Shown: positions 46,779 to 55,516 of the stretch, one piece after another
How the letters are laid out: every line of letters starts with the position of its first letter
Position numbering within the stretch: the first letter of the stretch is position 1
From: Acinetobacter sp. ANC 3903
GTDB taxonomy: Bacteria > Pseudomonadota > Gammaproteobacteria > Pseudomonadales > Moraxellaceae
Reading direction: 5' to 3'
Assembly: GCF_002135315.1 (NCBI RefSeq)
Contig: NZ_NEGA01000012.1
Location: forward strand, 1 to 64,000
Length of the DNA: 64,000 nucleotides
Notes under the pieces: model-generated
Seen by the model: only the letters and a program-made list of their open reading frames with translations
Database searches by the model: none
Told to the model about the DNA's origin: nothing
Program-made: the position numbers and the translations under genes

Positions 46779-47849
46779 ATGGTGAGTTTTGGTTCTCAGG
46801 TGGACTTCTCTGTCCCGCACATCAAAATCCGCAATCTGCACAAATATTATGATGTTCAGGGTAACCCGGTTCATGCCTTAAAAGACATTAATCTAGATAT
46901 TCCTGAAGGTAAAATCTTTGGCATTATCGGGAAAAGTGGTGCCGGTAAATCTTCACTGATACGCACCTTAAATGGTTTGGAGCAAATCAGTGAAGGTCAT
47001 ATCCATATTCATCAGCAGGATCTGGCAGAATTGAAACATGCCGAACTGATCCAGTTGCGTCAGCGCATTGGCATGATTTTTCAGCACTTTAATTTAATGT
47101 CAGCGAAAACGGTTTGGGAAAATGTTGCCCTACCTTTAAAGGTCGCCAATTATAAAAAATCAGACATTGATGCACGTGTGAATGAAGTGCTGCAACTGGT
47201 CGGCTTAAGTGAAAAAGCACAGCACTATCCTTCACAGTTATCTGGCGGCCAGAAACAACGTGTTGGCATTGCCCGTGCGCTGGTGCATCATCCGGAAATT
47301 TTACTCTGTGATGAAGCGACTTCGGCCCTAGACCCGGAAAGTACTTCAGTGGTGTTGTCATTACTGAAAGAAATCAATCAGAAACTGGGTATTACCATTG
47401 TGCTGATCACCCATGAAATGCAGGTGATTCGTGAAATCTGCGATCAGGTGGTGGTCATTGAACATGGTGAAATTGTCGAATCTGGCGAAGTCTGGTCGGT
47501 CTTTTCCAATCCCCAGCAAGAAATTACCCAGGAATTGCTAAATCTGGAACAGCTGGATTTACCTTTTGCCATCAGCCCGAATGTGATTTCTGAAAGTTCA
47601 CATAGCATTTTAAAACTGCGCTATGCCCCCGATGTTCAACATTCACCTGATCTGAAACTTATTTTTGATCAGTTTGAAACGCCGGTACATTTATATCAGA
47701 GCCATGTTGATACTATCCAGAAGCATCTGGTCGGAAGTTTCATTGTCGCCGTGCCTGATCTGAATATTGATACCGGCTTACTTCAACAAAAATTAAAACA
47801 ATACATTGCACAGATTGAGGTCATTGGCTATGCACGACCAGCTCATTGA
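46779..47849 (+). CDS. MetN-like ABC transporter ATPase with NIL domain
   Basis: This 356-residue ATPase starts at ATG 46779, preceded by AAGGAGAAAACG. It shows Walker A GKSGAGKSS, signature LSGGQKQRVGIARAL, Walker B ILLCDEATSALD and a C-terminal NIL domain (about 285-352, ILKLRYAPDVQHSPDLKLIF) for feedback inhibition. An additional N-terminal segment of about 15 residues precedes the first strand. Its last 20 bases overlap the permease start. Confidence 0.93.
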   Translation: MVSFGSQVDFSVPHIKIRNLHKYYDVQGNPVHALKDINLDIPEGKIFGIIGKSGAGKSSLIRTLNGLEQISEGHIHIHQQDLAELKHAELIQLRQRIGMIFQHFNLMSAKTVWENVALPLKVANYKKSDIDARVNEVLQLVGLSEKAQHYPSQLSGGQKQRVGIARALVHHPEILLCDEATSALDPESTSVVLSLLKEINQKLGITIVLITHEMQVIREICDQVVVIEHGEIVESGEVWSVFSNPQQEITQELLNLEQLDLPFAISPNVISESSHSILKLRYAPDVQHSPDLKLIFDQFETPVHLYQSHVDTIQKHLVGSFIVAVPDLNIDTGLLQQKLKQYIAQIEVIGYARPAH

Positions 47850-48489
47850 TTTATTACTGACCGGAACAATTGATACTTTGCTGATGGTCGGTGTGTCCGC
47901 CATTGTTGCCTTTATCATTGGCTTGCCTATCGCTGTGATTTTAGTCAGTACTTCCGAACACGGCATTTATCCCTCCAAAAGCATCAACCAGGGCTTGGGC
48001 TGGATCGTGAATATTACCCGTTCGGTCCCGTTTTTGATTTTAATGGTAGCTCTCATTCCACTCACCCGCTGGATTGTTGGCACCAGTTACGGCGTATGGG
48101 CAGCAGTTGTCCCCTTAACATTGGCAGCCACCCCTTTCTTTGCCCGTATTGCCGAAGTCAGTTTGCGTGAGGTGGATCAGGGCCTGATTGAAGCGGCACA
48201 AGCGATTGGCTGTAATCGTAAACAGATTATCTGGCATGTGCTGTTACCTGAAGCACTGCCCGGAATTGTGGCAGGCTTTACCGTGACTTTGGTGACTATG
48301 ATCAACTCATCCGCCATTGCCGGTGCGATTGGCGCAGGCGGTTTGGGAGATATCGCCTACCGTTATGGTTATCAGCGTTTTGATATGCAAATCATGCTCG
48401 CCGTGATTGTGGTGCTGGTAATTCTGGTGATGCTGGTTCAGGCCGCAGGCGATTCAATCTCCAGCCAGCTGGATAAACGTAAAATTTAA
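47830..48489 (+). CDS. MetI-like ABC transporter permease
   Basis: This 219-residue inner-membrane permease from ATG 47830 (MHDQLIDLLLTGTIDTLLMV) has the coupling loop EAAQAIGCNRKQIIWHVLLP and terminal GAIGAGGLGDIAYRYGYQRF. It overlaps the ATPase end by 20 bases in another frame, a sign of tight coupling. It closes the seven-gene operon. No strong terminator is seen before ychF about 110 bases on. Confidence 0.93.
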   Translation: MHDQLIDLLLTGTIDTLLMVGVSAIVAFIIGLPIAVILVSTSEHGIYPSKSINQGLGWIVNITRSVPFLILMVALIPLTRWIVGTSYGVWAAVVPLTLAATPFFARIAEVSLREVDQGLIEAAQAIGCNRKQIIWHVLLPEALPGIVAGFTVTLVTMINSSAIAGAIGAGGLGDIAYRYGYQRFDMQIMLAVIVVLVILVMLVQAAGDSISSQLDKRKI

Positions 48490-48600
48490 GCTGTCCGATT
48501 TTAGGAGTTTTCAACAAACCATCTAGCCATGACCTGACTTTGTCATGGCTTTCATGTAAAATCATCGGCAATTTTTATATAACACGTTGTGAGTTATTTC

Positions 48601-49692
48601 ATGGGTTTTAATTGCGGTATTGTCGGCTTGCCGAACGTTGGTAAATCTACACTTTTCAATGCATTGACTAAAGCTGCCATTGCTGCAGAAAACTTCCCGT
48701 TCTGCACCATCGAACCGAACACCGGTATCGTTCCTGTACCTGACCTACGCATGGACAAACTTGCGGAAATCGTTAAACCACAACGTGTGCTTGCAACCAC
48801 CATGGAATTTGTGGATATTGCCGGTCTTGTGGCTGGTGCATCTAAAGGTGAAGGCCTGGGTAACCAGTTCCTTGCCAACATCCGTGAAACCGATGCTATT
48901 GCGCACGTCGTGCGTTGTTTTGAAGATGAAAATGTCATTCACGTGAACGGTAAAATCGACCCGTTGGATGATATTGCAACCATCAATACTGAACTTGCCC
49001 TTGCTGATTTGGAAACTGTAACCAAAGCAGTAACACGTTTAGCAAAATCAGCTAAAAGTGGCGACAAAGAAGCTGTTGCCACTAAAGCTGTTTTAGACAA
49101 AATTTTGCCTTTGCTAGATGAAGGCAAACCTGCACGTGCAGCCGACCTTGATGATGATGAACGTAAACTGGTACGTGGTTTTGGTTTAATGACTTTAAAA
49201 CCAACCATGTACATTGCCAACGTGGCTGAAGATGGTTTTGAAAATAACCCGCATCTAGAAGCGGTTAAAAAATTGGCTGCTGAAGAAAATGCGATTGTGG
49301 TTCCGCTTTGCAACCAGATTGAAGCTGAAATTTCATTGCTTGAAGATGAAGACCGTGCTGAATTCCTGGAAGCTATGGGTATGGAAGAACCAGGTCTGAA
49401 TATCGTGATTCGTGCCGGTTACAGCTTGCTTGGCTTACAAACTTACTTCACCGCGGGTGTACAGGAAGTTCGTGCCTGGACTGTGAAAGTAGGTGCAACT
49501 GCACCACAAGCAGCCGGTGTGATCCACACTGACTTTGAAAAAGGCTTTATCCGTGCTGAATGTATTGCTTATGATGACTTCGTTCAATACAACGGTGAAG
49601 CCGGTGCCAAAGAAGCTGGTAAATGGCGTCTGGAAGGTAAAACTTACGTGGTTCAGGACGGTGACGTTCTGCACTTCCGTTTTAATGTTTAA
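48601..49692 (+). CDS. ychF: Redox-regulated ATPase YchF (OLA1 family)
   Basis: This 363-residue Obg-family P-loop protein hydrolyses ATP rather than GTP. It binds ribosomes and modulates stress responses. Motifs are GLPNVGKST (G1), VDIAGLV with GASKGEGLG (G3), and the unusual G4 region in NVAED, plus a TGS-like C-terminal domain. ATG 48601 ([11 protein letters not shown]) gives the standard family length; the GTG 12 bases earlier is rejected. In many relatives ychF neighbours pth, which is not seen here. Confidence 0.97.
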   Translation: MGFNCGIVGLPNVGKSTLFNALTKAAIAAENFPFCTIEPNTGIVPVPDLRMDKLAEIVKPQRVLATTMEFVDIAGLVAGASKGEGLGNQFLANIRETDAIAHVVRCFEDENVIHVNGKIDPLDDIATINTELALADLETVTKAVTRLAKSAKSGDKEAVATKAVLDKILPLLDEGKPARAADLDDDERKLVRGFGLMTLKPTMYIANVAEDGFENNPHLEAVKKLAAEENAIVVPLCNQIEAEISLLEDEDRAEFLEAMGMEEPGLNIVIRAGYSLLGLQTYFTAGVQEVRAWTVKVGATAPQAAGVIHTDFEKGFIRAECIAYDDFVQYNGEAGAKEAGKWRLEGKTYVVQDGDVLHFRFNV

Positions 49693-49705
49693 TTCGTGAT
49701 TTAAT

Positions 49706-49734
49706 AAAAAAGCCCCATCATTGGGGTTTTTTTA
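49706..49734 (+). terminator. Rho-independent terminator of ychF
   Basis: AAAAAAGCCCCA and TGGGGTTTTTTT with loop TCAT; T-run at the end. Confidence 0.9.
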
Positions 49735-50211
49735 TTGTCTCAATCAGCTGAATGCTCATCTTGCAGTTAGATCGGTATAGCGTGTGAATTGATCGTTAGA
49801 TTTGATGTACTTTTTCAATAGCCAATATCAGTACCCGCTTCAGAACAAGTAGGCTAGATCATGGGTAAATCTTTAAATTATTACTAAAATTATTACTACT
49901 TGGTCTGACGATGGTTTGTCTGGAGAATTAGCCCTGTGTCCAATCATCAAAGCGCATTAAAGCAGCATAGACGATTTGCACATCGATATACTCGGTTATT
50001 TTTCTCATTAAACTTAGGCCTAAGGCTATTTTATCTGGCCTATTATTTCAGTTTCAGCAGCTCAAACTTAAATCCTGCTTAAAACCCAAAAAACACCAAC
50101 AATTTCACTGTAACTTATTGCTTTTCAGCAACCATCCTGCAACTTAATCACGAATAAAATTTGCCTAATTTATATACAGGCACTGATGCCTGTTTTCAAA
50201 GAATAATAGCA
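49735..50211. other. Intergenic region with one weak small frame
   Basis: Nearly 480 bases without a supported gene. A 48-codon frame from GTG 49936 to TAA 50082 (MSNHQSALKQHRRFAHRYTR...) has GGAG about 10 bases upstream and a hydrophobic aromatic middle, but nothing else supports it. The rest shows no clear structure and could be decayed sequence. Confidence 0.35.
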
Positions 50212-50526
50212 ATGAAAAAACTTAGCACAATTTTTACCGCAGCGATCTTCACAATGCTTAGTGCCACTGCATTTGCTTGCCCTAAAGGCATGACCATGAC
50301 GGGTGGTACGGGTCCAAATCATAAAGGCGGCACATGTGTTACTACAAAAGAAGCCAAAAAGCATGCTGCTACGCAGCATGAAAAAAGCAAAGCCCATGCC
50401 ACAAAAGAACATAGCAATATGATCAAACCGGCAGAAAAAGATATGCACAAAGCCAACACTGAAATGAACAAAGCAAAAATGGATATGAACAAAGCCAATA
50501 CCGAGATGGGCAAACCAAAACCATAA
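50212..50526 (+). CDS. Exported Met/Lys/His-rich small protein
   Basis: This 104-residue protein has a standard signal peptide (KKLSTIFTAAIFTMLSATAF, cut near AFA-CP). The mature part carries two cysteines (CPKGMTMTGG and GTCVTTKE), a His/Lys-rich middle and a tail of repeats built on (H/N)KA(N/K)xxM. The composition suggests a periplasmic, flexible, possibly metal-binding protein. If the Cys after the signal were lipidated it would be a lipoprotein, but AFAC is a poor lipobox. The function is unknown. It has its own terminator. Confidence 0.75.
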   Translation: MKKLSTIFTAAIFTMLSATAFACPKGMTMTGGTGPNHKGGTCVTTKEAKKHAATQHEKSKAHATKEHSNMIKPAEKDMHKANTEMNKAKMDMNKANTEMGKPKP

Positions 50527-50531
50527 TTGCT

Positions 50532-50563
50532 AAAAAAAGCCGGTTTAATCAACCGGCTTTTTT
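50532..50563. terminator. Bidirectional rho-independent terminator
   Basis: AAAAAGCCGGTT and AACCGGCTTTTT pair around TAATC, with A-run and T-run on the two sides. It separates two convergent genes. Confidence 0.9.
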
Positions 50564-50580
50564 ATCTTGAAGCTTTTAAG

Positions 50581-51114
50581 TTAAGTAATATTCACCATCT
50601 TGGCATCCATTTCAGCACGTTGTTTGCGTGCCTCAACTAACATTCTTTGCTGTAAATCTTTGCGCAATCCCAACAAGAACACAAATTCTGCCAACACAAA
50701 TAAAGGGCCGATCGCCAGACCAATCACATCATCAAAAAATGCCGGTTTTTTCTTTTCATAGTAGTGACCAACAAATTGAAACAGCCAGCCCACCACGAAA
50801 ATGCCGATACTCAAGCCTAACCAGCTCGCCATTTGCATTTGCGCAATCTGGTAGGCCATTGGATAAATAAGCGCAAAAATGACCAGCATGACAATCCCGA
50901 AAATGCGGTCCAGACTGAAATAATAGATGCAACTTGCAATCATTAATAATAAGGCAAGAGTCAGCTCAAAGCCTGCAAGCGGGATACCTGCCCGCGCAGT
51001 CAAACAGACGATGGAAAAAACAATCAGCGGAATGCCAATAAAATGGGTAAAAATATTCTTTTGATCGAGGTGATAAGCTGCATACTGGCTTAACAGCTGT
51101 TCTAATTTGGTCAT
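50581..51114 (-). CDS. DUF962/Mpo1-like membrane protein
   Basis: This 177-residue inner-membrane protein starts with the family signature QYAAYHLDQKNIFTHFIGIP and has about four helices and the second motif FVGHYYEKKKPAFFDDVIGL. The yeast homolog Mpo1 is an iron-dependent dioxygenase in 2-hydroxy fatty acid alpha-oxidation, and the conserved His residues (HxxxxN...HxxG and GHYYEKKKPA) are kept here. The bacterial role is not established. It is divergent from the Crp-like regulator with a palindrome between them. Confidence 0.88.
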   Translation of the reverse strand: MTKLEQLLSQYAAYHLDQKNIFTHFIGIPLIVFSIVCLTARAGIPLAGFELTLALLLMIASCIYYFSLDRIFGIVMLVIFALIYPMAYQIAQMQMASWLGLSIGIFVVGWLFQFVGHYYEKKKPAFFDDVIGLAIGPLFVLAEFVFLLGLRKDLQQRMLVEARKQRAEMDAKMVNIT

Positions 51115-51169
51115 GTTATTCTTCCTTGTTCCACTTATTGTTCTACTATATAAAAAAATCCAGGGACAT

Positions 51170-51189
51170 GTTGTCAGTTAGCCGACAAC
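51170..51189. promoter_or_regulatory. Inverted repeat, candidate operator of the Crp-like regulator
   Basis: GTTGTC (51170-51175) and GACAAC (51184-51189) form a perfect inverted repeat with an 8-base spacer, 22 bases before the regulator start and 56 before the divergent gene. The dyad fits a dimeric Crp/Fnr-type protein. Binding by the adjacent regulator is inferred. Confidence 0.45.
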
Positions 51190-51211
51190 TGAAATAAAAA
51201 AAGGAATTAAC

Positions 51212-51913
51212 GTGCTTGAGTCCATTTATATCGATCATTTAGAACAAAATGTCTGGTTCACCCAATTGCCTGTACTGTTTAAGGACTTTATCGTGAACAG
51301 TGCTGTGCAACAACATTTTGACAAGGAACAAACCATCTTTCATGCAGGTGATCCCTTCAATGGCATCTATGCTGTTTTAGAAGGTGCTGTCCGCTTGGGT
51401 TATATTGATATTCATGGTAAAGCCGCAGTTGCTGCGATTGTAGAACCGATTATGTGGTTTGGTGAAATCTCTCTGGTCGATGCCAAGCCGCGTTCCCATG
51501 ATGCCATTGCCACGCAAAAAAGCCTGATTCTGCATATACCGAGTACCGCGCTACAATTGCTGCTGCAACAACATCCGGTGTTTTGGTATCACATTGCGCA
51601 ACTCACCAGTCAAAAACTACGCTTTGCTTTTTTAGAGCTAATTTCAATCCAAACCCAAAACATGACCCAGCGCTTGGCACAACGCTTGCTGTTTATTTTA
51701 AATGGCTATGGCAATCATTTAAGCATTGAAAAAAATGTCATTCATTTATCGCAAGAACAACTGGCGCAAATGCTGACCTGTTCCAGACAAACCATCAATC
51801 AGGAACTGCAAGCTTTAGAACAGCAAAATATTTTGCGTCTATCTTTTAAGAAAATTGAAATTTTAAACTTGGCGCAACTGCATCACATTGCTCATGCTTT
51901 TCCAGGCAACTGA
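51212..51913 (+). CDS. Crp/Fnr-family transcriptional regulator
   Basis: This 233-residue regulator has an N-terminal cyclic-nucleotide-binding-like barrel (about 30-135; FHAGDPFNGIYAVLEGAVRL) and a C-terminal winged helix (about 165-225; LSQEQLAQMLTCSRQTINQE). It begins with GTG, preceded by AAGGAA. It lacks the Cys cluster of FNR and the standard cAMP pocket arginine motif (here AKPRSHDAIA), so it may sense another signal. It faces the Mpo1-like gene. Confidence 0.9.
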   Translation: MLESIYIDHLEQNVWFTQLPVLFKDFIVNSAVQQHFDKEQTIFHAGDPFNGIYAVLEGAVRLGYIDIHGKAAVAAIVEPIMWFGEISLVDAKPRSHDAIATQKSLILHIPSTALQLLLQQHPVFWYHIAQLTSQKLRFAFLELISIQTQNMTQRLAQRLLFILNGYGNHLSIEKNVIHLSQEQLAQMLTCSRQTINQELQALEQQNILRLSFKKIEILNLAQLHHIAHAFPGN

Positions 51914-52029
51914 GGAAAAAATACTGGTTGATCAACAGATTAAGTAAGGATTAAGCTTTAAATATTTACCGCCAACCAGAACAAGTGAAGTGACTTGTCT
52001 GATCATTCACAGGTTGAACAGATAAGATC

Positions 52030-52206
52030 TTATGAAAGTAACTGGCACACATTCACATCATCAAAACCATTGGTGCATGCTGCAACTTCATGTTCGTTCT
52101 CTGAGGAAGATTGAGCAGCCTGTACTTGTGCTGATGCAGTCGCTAGCTGACTAAAAGTACTGATTGCGATAGTTATACTTATTGAAAAAAACACTTTATC
52201 AAACAT
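52030..52206 (-). CDS. 58-residue exported protein with two cysteines
   Basis: From ATG 52206 the product starts MFDKVFFSISITIAISTFSQ, a signal peptide likely cut near ATASA-QV, leaving a mature peptide of about 30 residues. This is Ser/Glu-rich with Cys44 and Cys54 (AACTNGFDDVNVCQLLS), which could pair. AGGAGT lies 8 bases before the start, a strong ribosome site. The gene stands alone in an AT-rich gap; no family is recognised. It is probably a small periplasmic or secreted protein. Confidence 0.6.
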   Translation of the reverse strand: MFDKVFFSISITIAISTFSQLATASAQVQAAQSSSENEHEVAACTNGFDDVNVCQLLS

Positions 52207-52400
52207 CTCTTTTACTCCTAATTAGCAACTAAGTAGAAATTATTTAGATTTTTATCAAAATAATATAGATTAAATCGTCATTATTATACACAAATTATCA
52301 TTTAACGATAATTTTATATATTTATCATATTATCGTTTTATTCTCTTATTCATCCCTTAAAACTATAAGTAAAAGTATATTTTAAAAAGTAGAGTACATA

Positions 52401-52426
52401 AAAAACGAGGCTTAAGCCTCGTTTTG
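52401..52426 (-). terminator. Rho-independent terminator
   Basis: AAAACGAGGCTT and AAGCCTCGTTTT form a palindromic stem. It lies 10 bases after the stop of the lipoprotein gene 52436-52915. Confidence 0.85.
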
Positions 52427-52435
52427 ATTTCCATT

Positions 52436-52915
52436 TTAAGAGCCGATTTTTTTCGGATCAGTATTTCCAAGTACCGGGTTATCGATTGCATCTTTACATT
52501 GCTGCTTATCACGCTCGTAATCTGCCTGTTTCTGCGCCACTGAACTGGATTGATCCATGGTTTCACGTGCCCAAATTTCCAGACTGGTCAATGCCTTACG
52601 GCATAAAGCATATTTGCCTTCAGTTACGGAATCAGTCATTTTGACATTAATGCGCCAATCTGTACTCAGCTTGCGTGCCGGTTTACGGACCTGCTCTTCC
52701 AAGGCATCAACTTTTTTTGCATACACCAGACCATCCACCTGATTAATGAATTTCCACGCTTCATTGGCATAAGTGGTTGCATCATTGGTCAGTTTAGGTG
52801 CGGGTTTAATTTCAGCTTTTTCAGTTTTATTGCCCTCATTTCCACAAGCCTGCAGCAAAACACTACTGCATAATAAAGAAACAATCAGCATTCCACGTGT
52901 CTTCAACATCAACAT
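52436..52915 (-). CDS. Putative lipoprotein of unknown function
   Basis: This 159-residue protein has a lipoprotein signal: hydrophobic segment GMLIVSLLCSSVLLQAC with the lipobox LLQAC, so lipidation at Cys24. The residue after it is Gly, which does not retain it in the inner membrane, so the outer membrane is the likely site. The mature domain is helical and charged, with two further cysteines (ALCRKAL and KQQCKDA). No family is recognised. It is divergent from the azlC gene, whose start lies about 100 bases away. Confidence 0.75.
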   Translation of the reverse strand: MLMLKTRGMLIVSLLCSSVLLQACGNEGNKTEKAEIKPAPKLTNDATTYANEAWKFINQVDGLVYAKKVDALEEQVRKPARKLSTDWRINVKMTDSVTEGKYALCRKALTSLEIWARETMDQSSSVAQKQADYERDKQQCKDAIDNPVLGNTDPKKIGS

Positions 52916-53019
52916 ATCAGGCTCACCCAGATAAACAATTCGGCACTATGCTAGTGAATTCGAGTACAATACTCAATCATCATTTGACCCGTTGTTCAAC
53001 TCTCCCGCAAAGGTGTGTC

Positions 53020-53775
53020 GTGTCTGAGCACAAAATTCCTCCAGTTCAAGCTGCTGGCTTTTGGCAAGGTGCTAAAGACAGTCAAGCCATTATTTTTACT
53101 TATCTTCCTGTTTCATTTGCTTTCGGTGTTTCAGCCAGCCAATTTGGCTTTAGCTCTTGGGAAGCGCTGTTTTTATCCTGTTCCATGTATGCCGGCGCCA
53201 GCCAGTTTTTAGTGGTGGCTTTACTTGGCAGTGGCACATCCATCTGGATGACTGCCCTCACCGTGATTGCTTTAGATATTCGTCACGTGCTTTATGGGCC
53301 AGCTTTACAAAATCTGATTCAGGACAAACTCAATTTAAAGAAAACTGCTGTCTGGGCCTGGGGTTTAACCGATGAAGTCTTTGCTTCCGGGATGATTAAA
53401 CTTTCGCAACGGCGTCAGGAATGGTCAGAATCCTGGATGCTGGGCTTAAGCCTGTTTAGCTGGATGTCCTGGGCCTTAGGTTCATTTTTAGGTGGATTAT
53501 TTGCCGATCAGGTCAGTGCCTTACCTCAGTTTTTACAGGCCGCTCTGGATTTCTTGCTGCCCGCGTTATTCCTGAGTTTCCTGCTTGCTGCCTTTGAGAA
53601 AAAGCATAGCTTTATTGTCACGGTCTGTTTAGCGGTATCCGCTATTGCCTGCTATTTCATTAATTTATCGGCTGCGATTTTTATCGGGATTTTCTCCGGT
53701 ATTCTGGCAGGCTTATTTAAACACTATGTTTTAAAACAATATGATGATGAATTTGGAGAGGCACATGAATCTTGA
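53020..53775 (+). CDS. azlC: AzlC-family branched-chain amino acid exporter subunit
   Basis: This 252-residue inner-membrane protein from GTG 53020 (AGGTG 6 bases upstream) has eight or so helices and the motifs TYLPVSFAFGVSAS and MYAGASQFLVVALL typical of AzlC/YgaZ. With AzlD/YgaH it exports valine, and in some species methionine. An in-frame ATG further upstream would add residues unlike the family. Its end overlaps azlD by 11 bases. Confidence 0.92.
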   Translation: MSEHKIPPVQAAGFWQGAKDSQAIIFTYLPVSFAFGVSASQFGFSSWEALFLSCSMYAGASQFLVVALLGSGTSIWMTALTVIALDIRHVLYGPALQNLIQDKLNLKKTAVWAWGLTDEVFASGMIKLSQRRQEWSESWMLGLSLFSWMSWALGSFLGGLFADQVSALPQFLQAALDFLLPALFLSFLLAAFEKKHSFIVTVCLAVSAIACYFINLSAAIFIGIFSGILAGLFKHYVLKQYDDEFGEAHES

Positions 53776-54112
53776 AATTATTCTGGTCGGGATCATTGTC
53801 GGCATTGCCAATTTTGCCTCGCGTTTTGGGCCATTTTATCTCATTCAAAAAAGCCGTCAGAATTCACAAAAACGCGGTGCTGTCTGGATCAAGATTGCTT
53901 TAGGCAGTATCGGTATTGCTGCAATCAGTTCCATGCTGGTGGTTGCTACCCTACCGCCACTGATGGAAAGTCCGAATAAAAGTTTTGCCATGCTGGTCGG
54001 TTTTCTGACCCTGGCGGGTCTGTATTTTAAGTTTAAGAAAATTGTCCCGGCGACCTTAACCGCAGCGCTTGCGTACGGATTGATTTATACCTATCTGCCA
54101 GTTTCATTTTAA
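53765..54112 (+). CDS. azlD: AzlD-family amino acid exporter subunit
   Basis: This 115-residue membrane protein has four helices, beginning MNLEIILVGIIVGIANFASR. It is the small partner of AzlC. ATG 53765 is chosen because GGAGAG lies 8 bases before it and the helix begins at once; three in-frame ATG codons at 53741 to 53747 are less likely. The overlap with azlC signals coupled translation. A short hairpin CCCTCTTT-GAT-AAAGAGGG follows at 54128-54146. Confidence 0.9.
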   Translation: MNLEIILVGIIVGIANFASRFGPFYLIQKSRQNSQKRGAVWIKIALGSIGIAAISSMLVVATLPPLMESPNKSFAMLVGFLTLAGLYFKFKKIVPATLTAALAYGLIYTYLPVSF

Positions 54113-54280
54113 ATCCTGTATACAAGTCCCTCTTTGATAAAGAGGGATTTAGGGAGATTTTCAAAACACTTTATAAATAAAATTGTTGGACAATATCATT
54201 AATTTATGTGAACGAAACCTTAACTCTTAAACCAGTTCTGCTATGCTAAAAGTCCATAAAATCAAGCATGGATGATTTAC

Positions 54281-55486
54281 ATGAGCGTGACCATTGGTAC
54301 TCCACTTCAGCCTTCTGCGTTTAAAGTTTTATTGTTAGGTTCGGGAGAATTAGGTAAAGAAGTTGTGATTTCCTTACAACGCCTAGGTGTAGAAGTTCAT
54401 GCTGCGGATCGTTACGATCATGCCCCTGCCATGCAAGTGGCCCATTATTCTTATACTTTAAACATGGCAGATGCTGAAGAACTCAAACAGCTGATTGAAA
54501 AAATTAAACCCAATCTGATTGTTCCTGAAATTGAAGCCATTGCGACTCAAGTTTTAGTCGAAATCGAACAACAAAATATTGCCACCGTTATTCCTTCCGC
54601 CAAAGCAGTCAACCTGACCATGAACCGTGAAGGCATTCGTCGTCTGGCTGCTGAAGAACTTGGCTTACCGACTTCTGCCTACCGCTTTGCCGACTCGCTA
54701 GAATCTTTCCGTGCTGCCTGTGATGACATTGGTTATCCAAACTTTGTTAAACCGGTGATGTCTTCTTCCGGTAAGGGACAATCCCGTGTTAAGAACTTTG
54801 ATGAAGTCGATGCTGCCTGGGAATATGCGCAAACCGGTGGCCGGGTTAATCAGGGTAAAGTGATTGTTGAATCACAAATTGATTTCGACTTTGAAATTAC
54901 TTTACTCACCGTTCGTGCCAAAAATGCCGAAACAGGTGAAATTGAAACCCACTACTGCGACGCGATCGGACATCGTCAAGATTCTGGTGATTATGTAGAA
55001 AGCTGGCAGCCGCAAGCCATGACTCCGGCGGCCTTAGAAGAAGCTAAACGCATTGCCCATAAAGTCACCACAGCTTTGGGCGGATGCGGTATTTTCGGTG
55101 TGGAACTGTTTGTCAAAGGCGATAAAGTATGGTTTAGTGAAGTATCTCCACGTCCGCATGATACAGGGCTTGTCACCCTTGCATCACAATACCAGAGCGA
55201 ATTTGAATTACATGCGCGTGCCATTTTAGGTCTGCCAGTGAATACTTCACGTCATAGTGTTGCAGCCAGTGCGGTCATTTATGCAGGCGTTGATGATAGC
55301 AATTTGTCTTTTTCTGGCTTAAATCTTGCTTTAACAAATCCGAACACTGATTTACGCCTTTTTGGTAAACCCGAAGGTTTTAAACGTCGTCGCATGGGGG
55401 TTGCAACTGCACGTGCTGAAACCACAGATCAGGCGCGTGAACTTGCACTAGAGACTGCATCTCAAGTCAGTGTTAAACAAAACTAA
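54281..55486 (+). CDS. purT: Formate-dependent phosphoribosylglycinamide formyltransferase PurT
   Basis: This 401-residue ATP-grasp enzyme performs the third purine step with formate and ATP. Motifs are [20 protein letters not shown] at the start, [12 protein letters not shown] (ATP loop), [20 protein letters not shown] and [14 protein letters not shown] 54281 has GGAT 8 bases upstream; the ATG at 54272 is less likely. It is followed after 30 bases by glnD and may share a transcript, pairing nitrogen sensing with purine synthesis. Confidence 0.96.
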   Translation: MSVTIGTPLQPSAFKVLLLGSGELGKEVVISLQRLGVEVHAADRYDHAPAMQVAHYSYTLNMADAEELKQLIEKIKPNLIVPEIEAIATQVLVEIEQQNIATVIPSAKAVNLTMNREGIRRLAAEELGLPTSAYRFADSLESFRAACDDIGYPNFVKPVMSSSGKGQSRVKNFDEVDAAWEYAQTGGRVNQGKVIVESQIDFDFEITLLTVRAKNAETGEIETHYCDAIGHRQDSGDYVESWQPQAMTPAALEEAKRIAHKVTTALGGCGIFGVELFVKGDKVWFSEVSPRPHDTGLVTLASQYQSEFELHARAILGLPVNTSRHSVAASAVIYAGVDDSNLSFSGLNLALTNPNTDLRLFGKPEGFKRRRMGVATARAETTDQARELALETASQVSVKQN

Positions 55487-55516
55487 ACTTGCTAAATTAT
55501 TAACGGACCACTGTTC

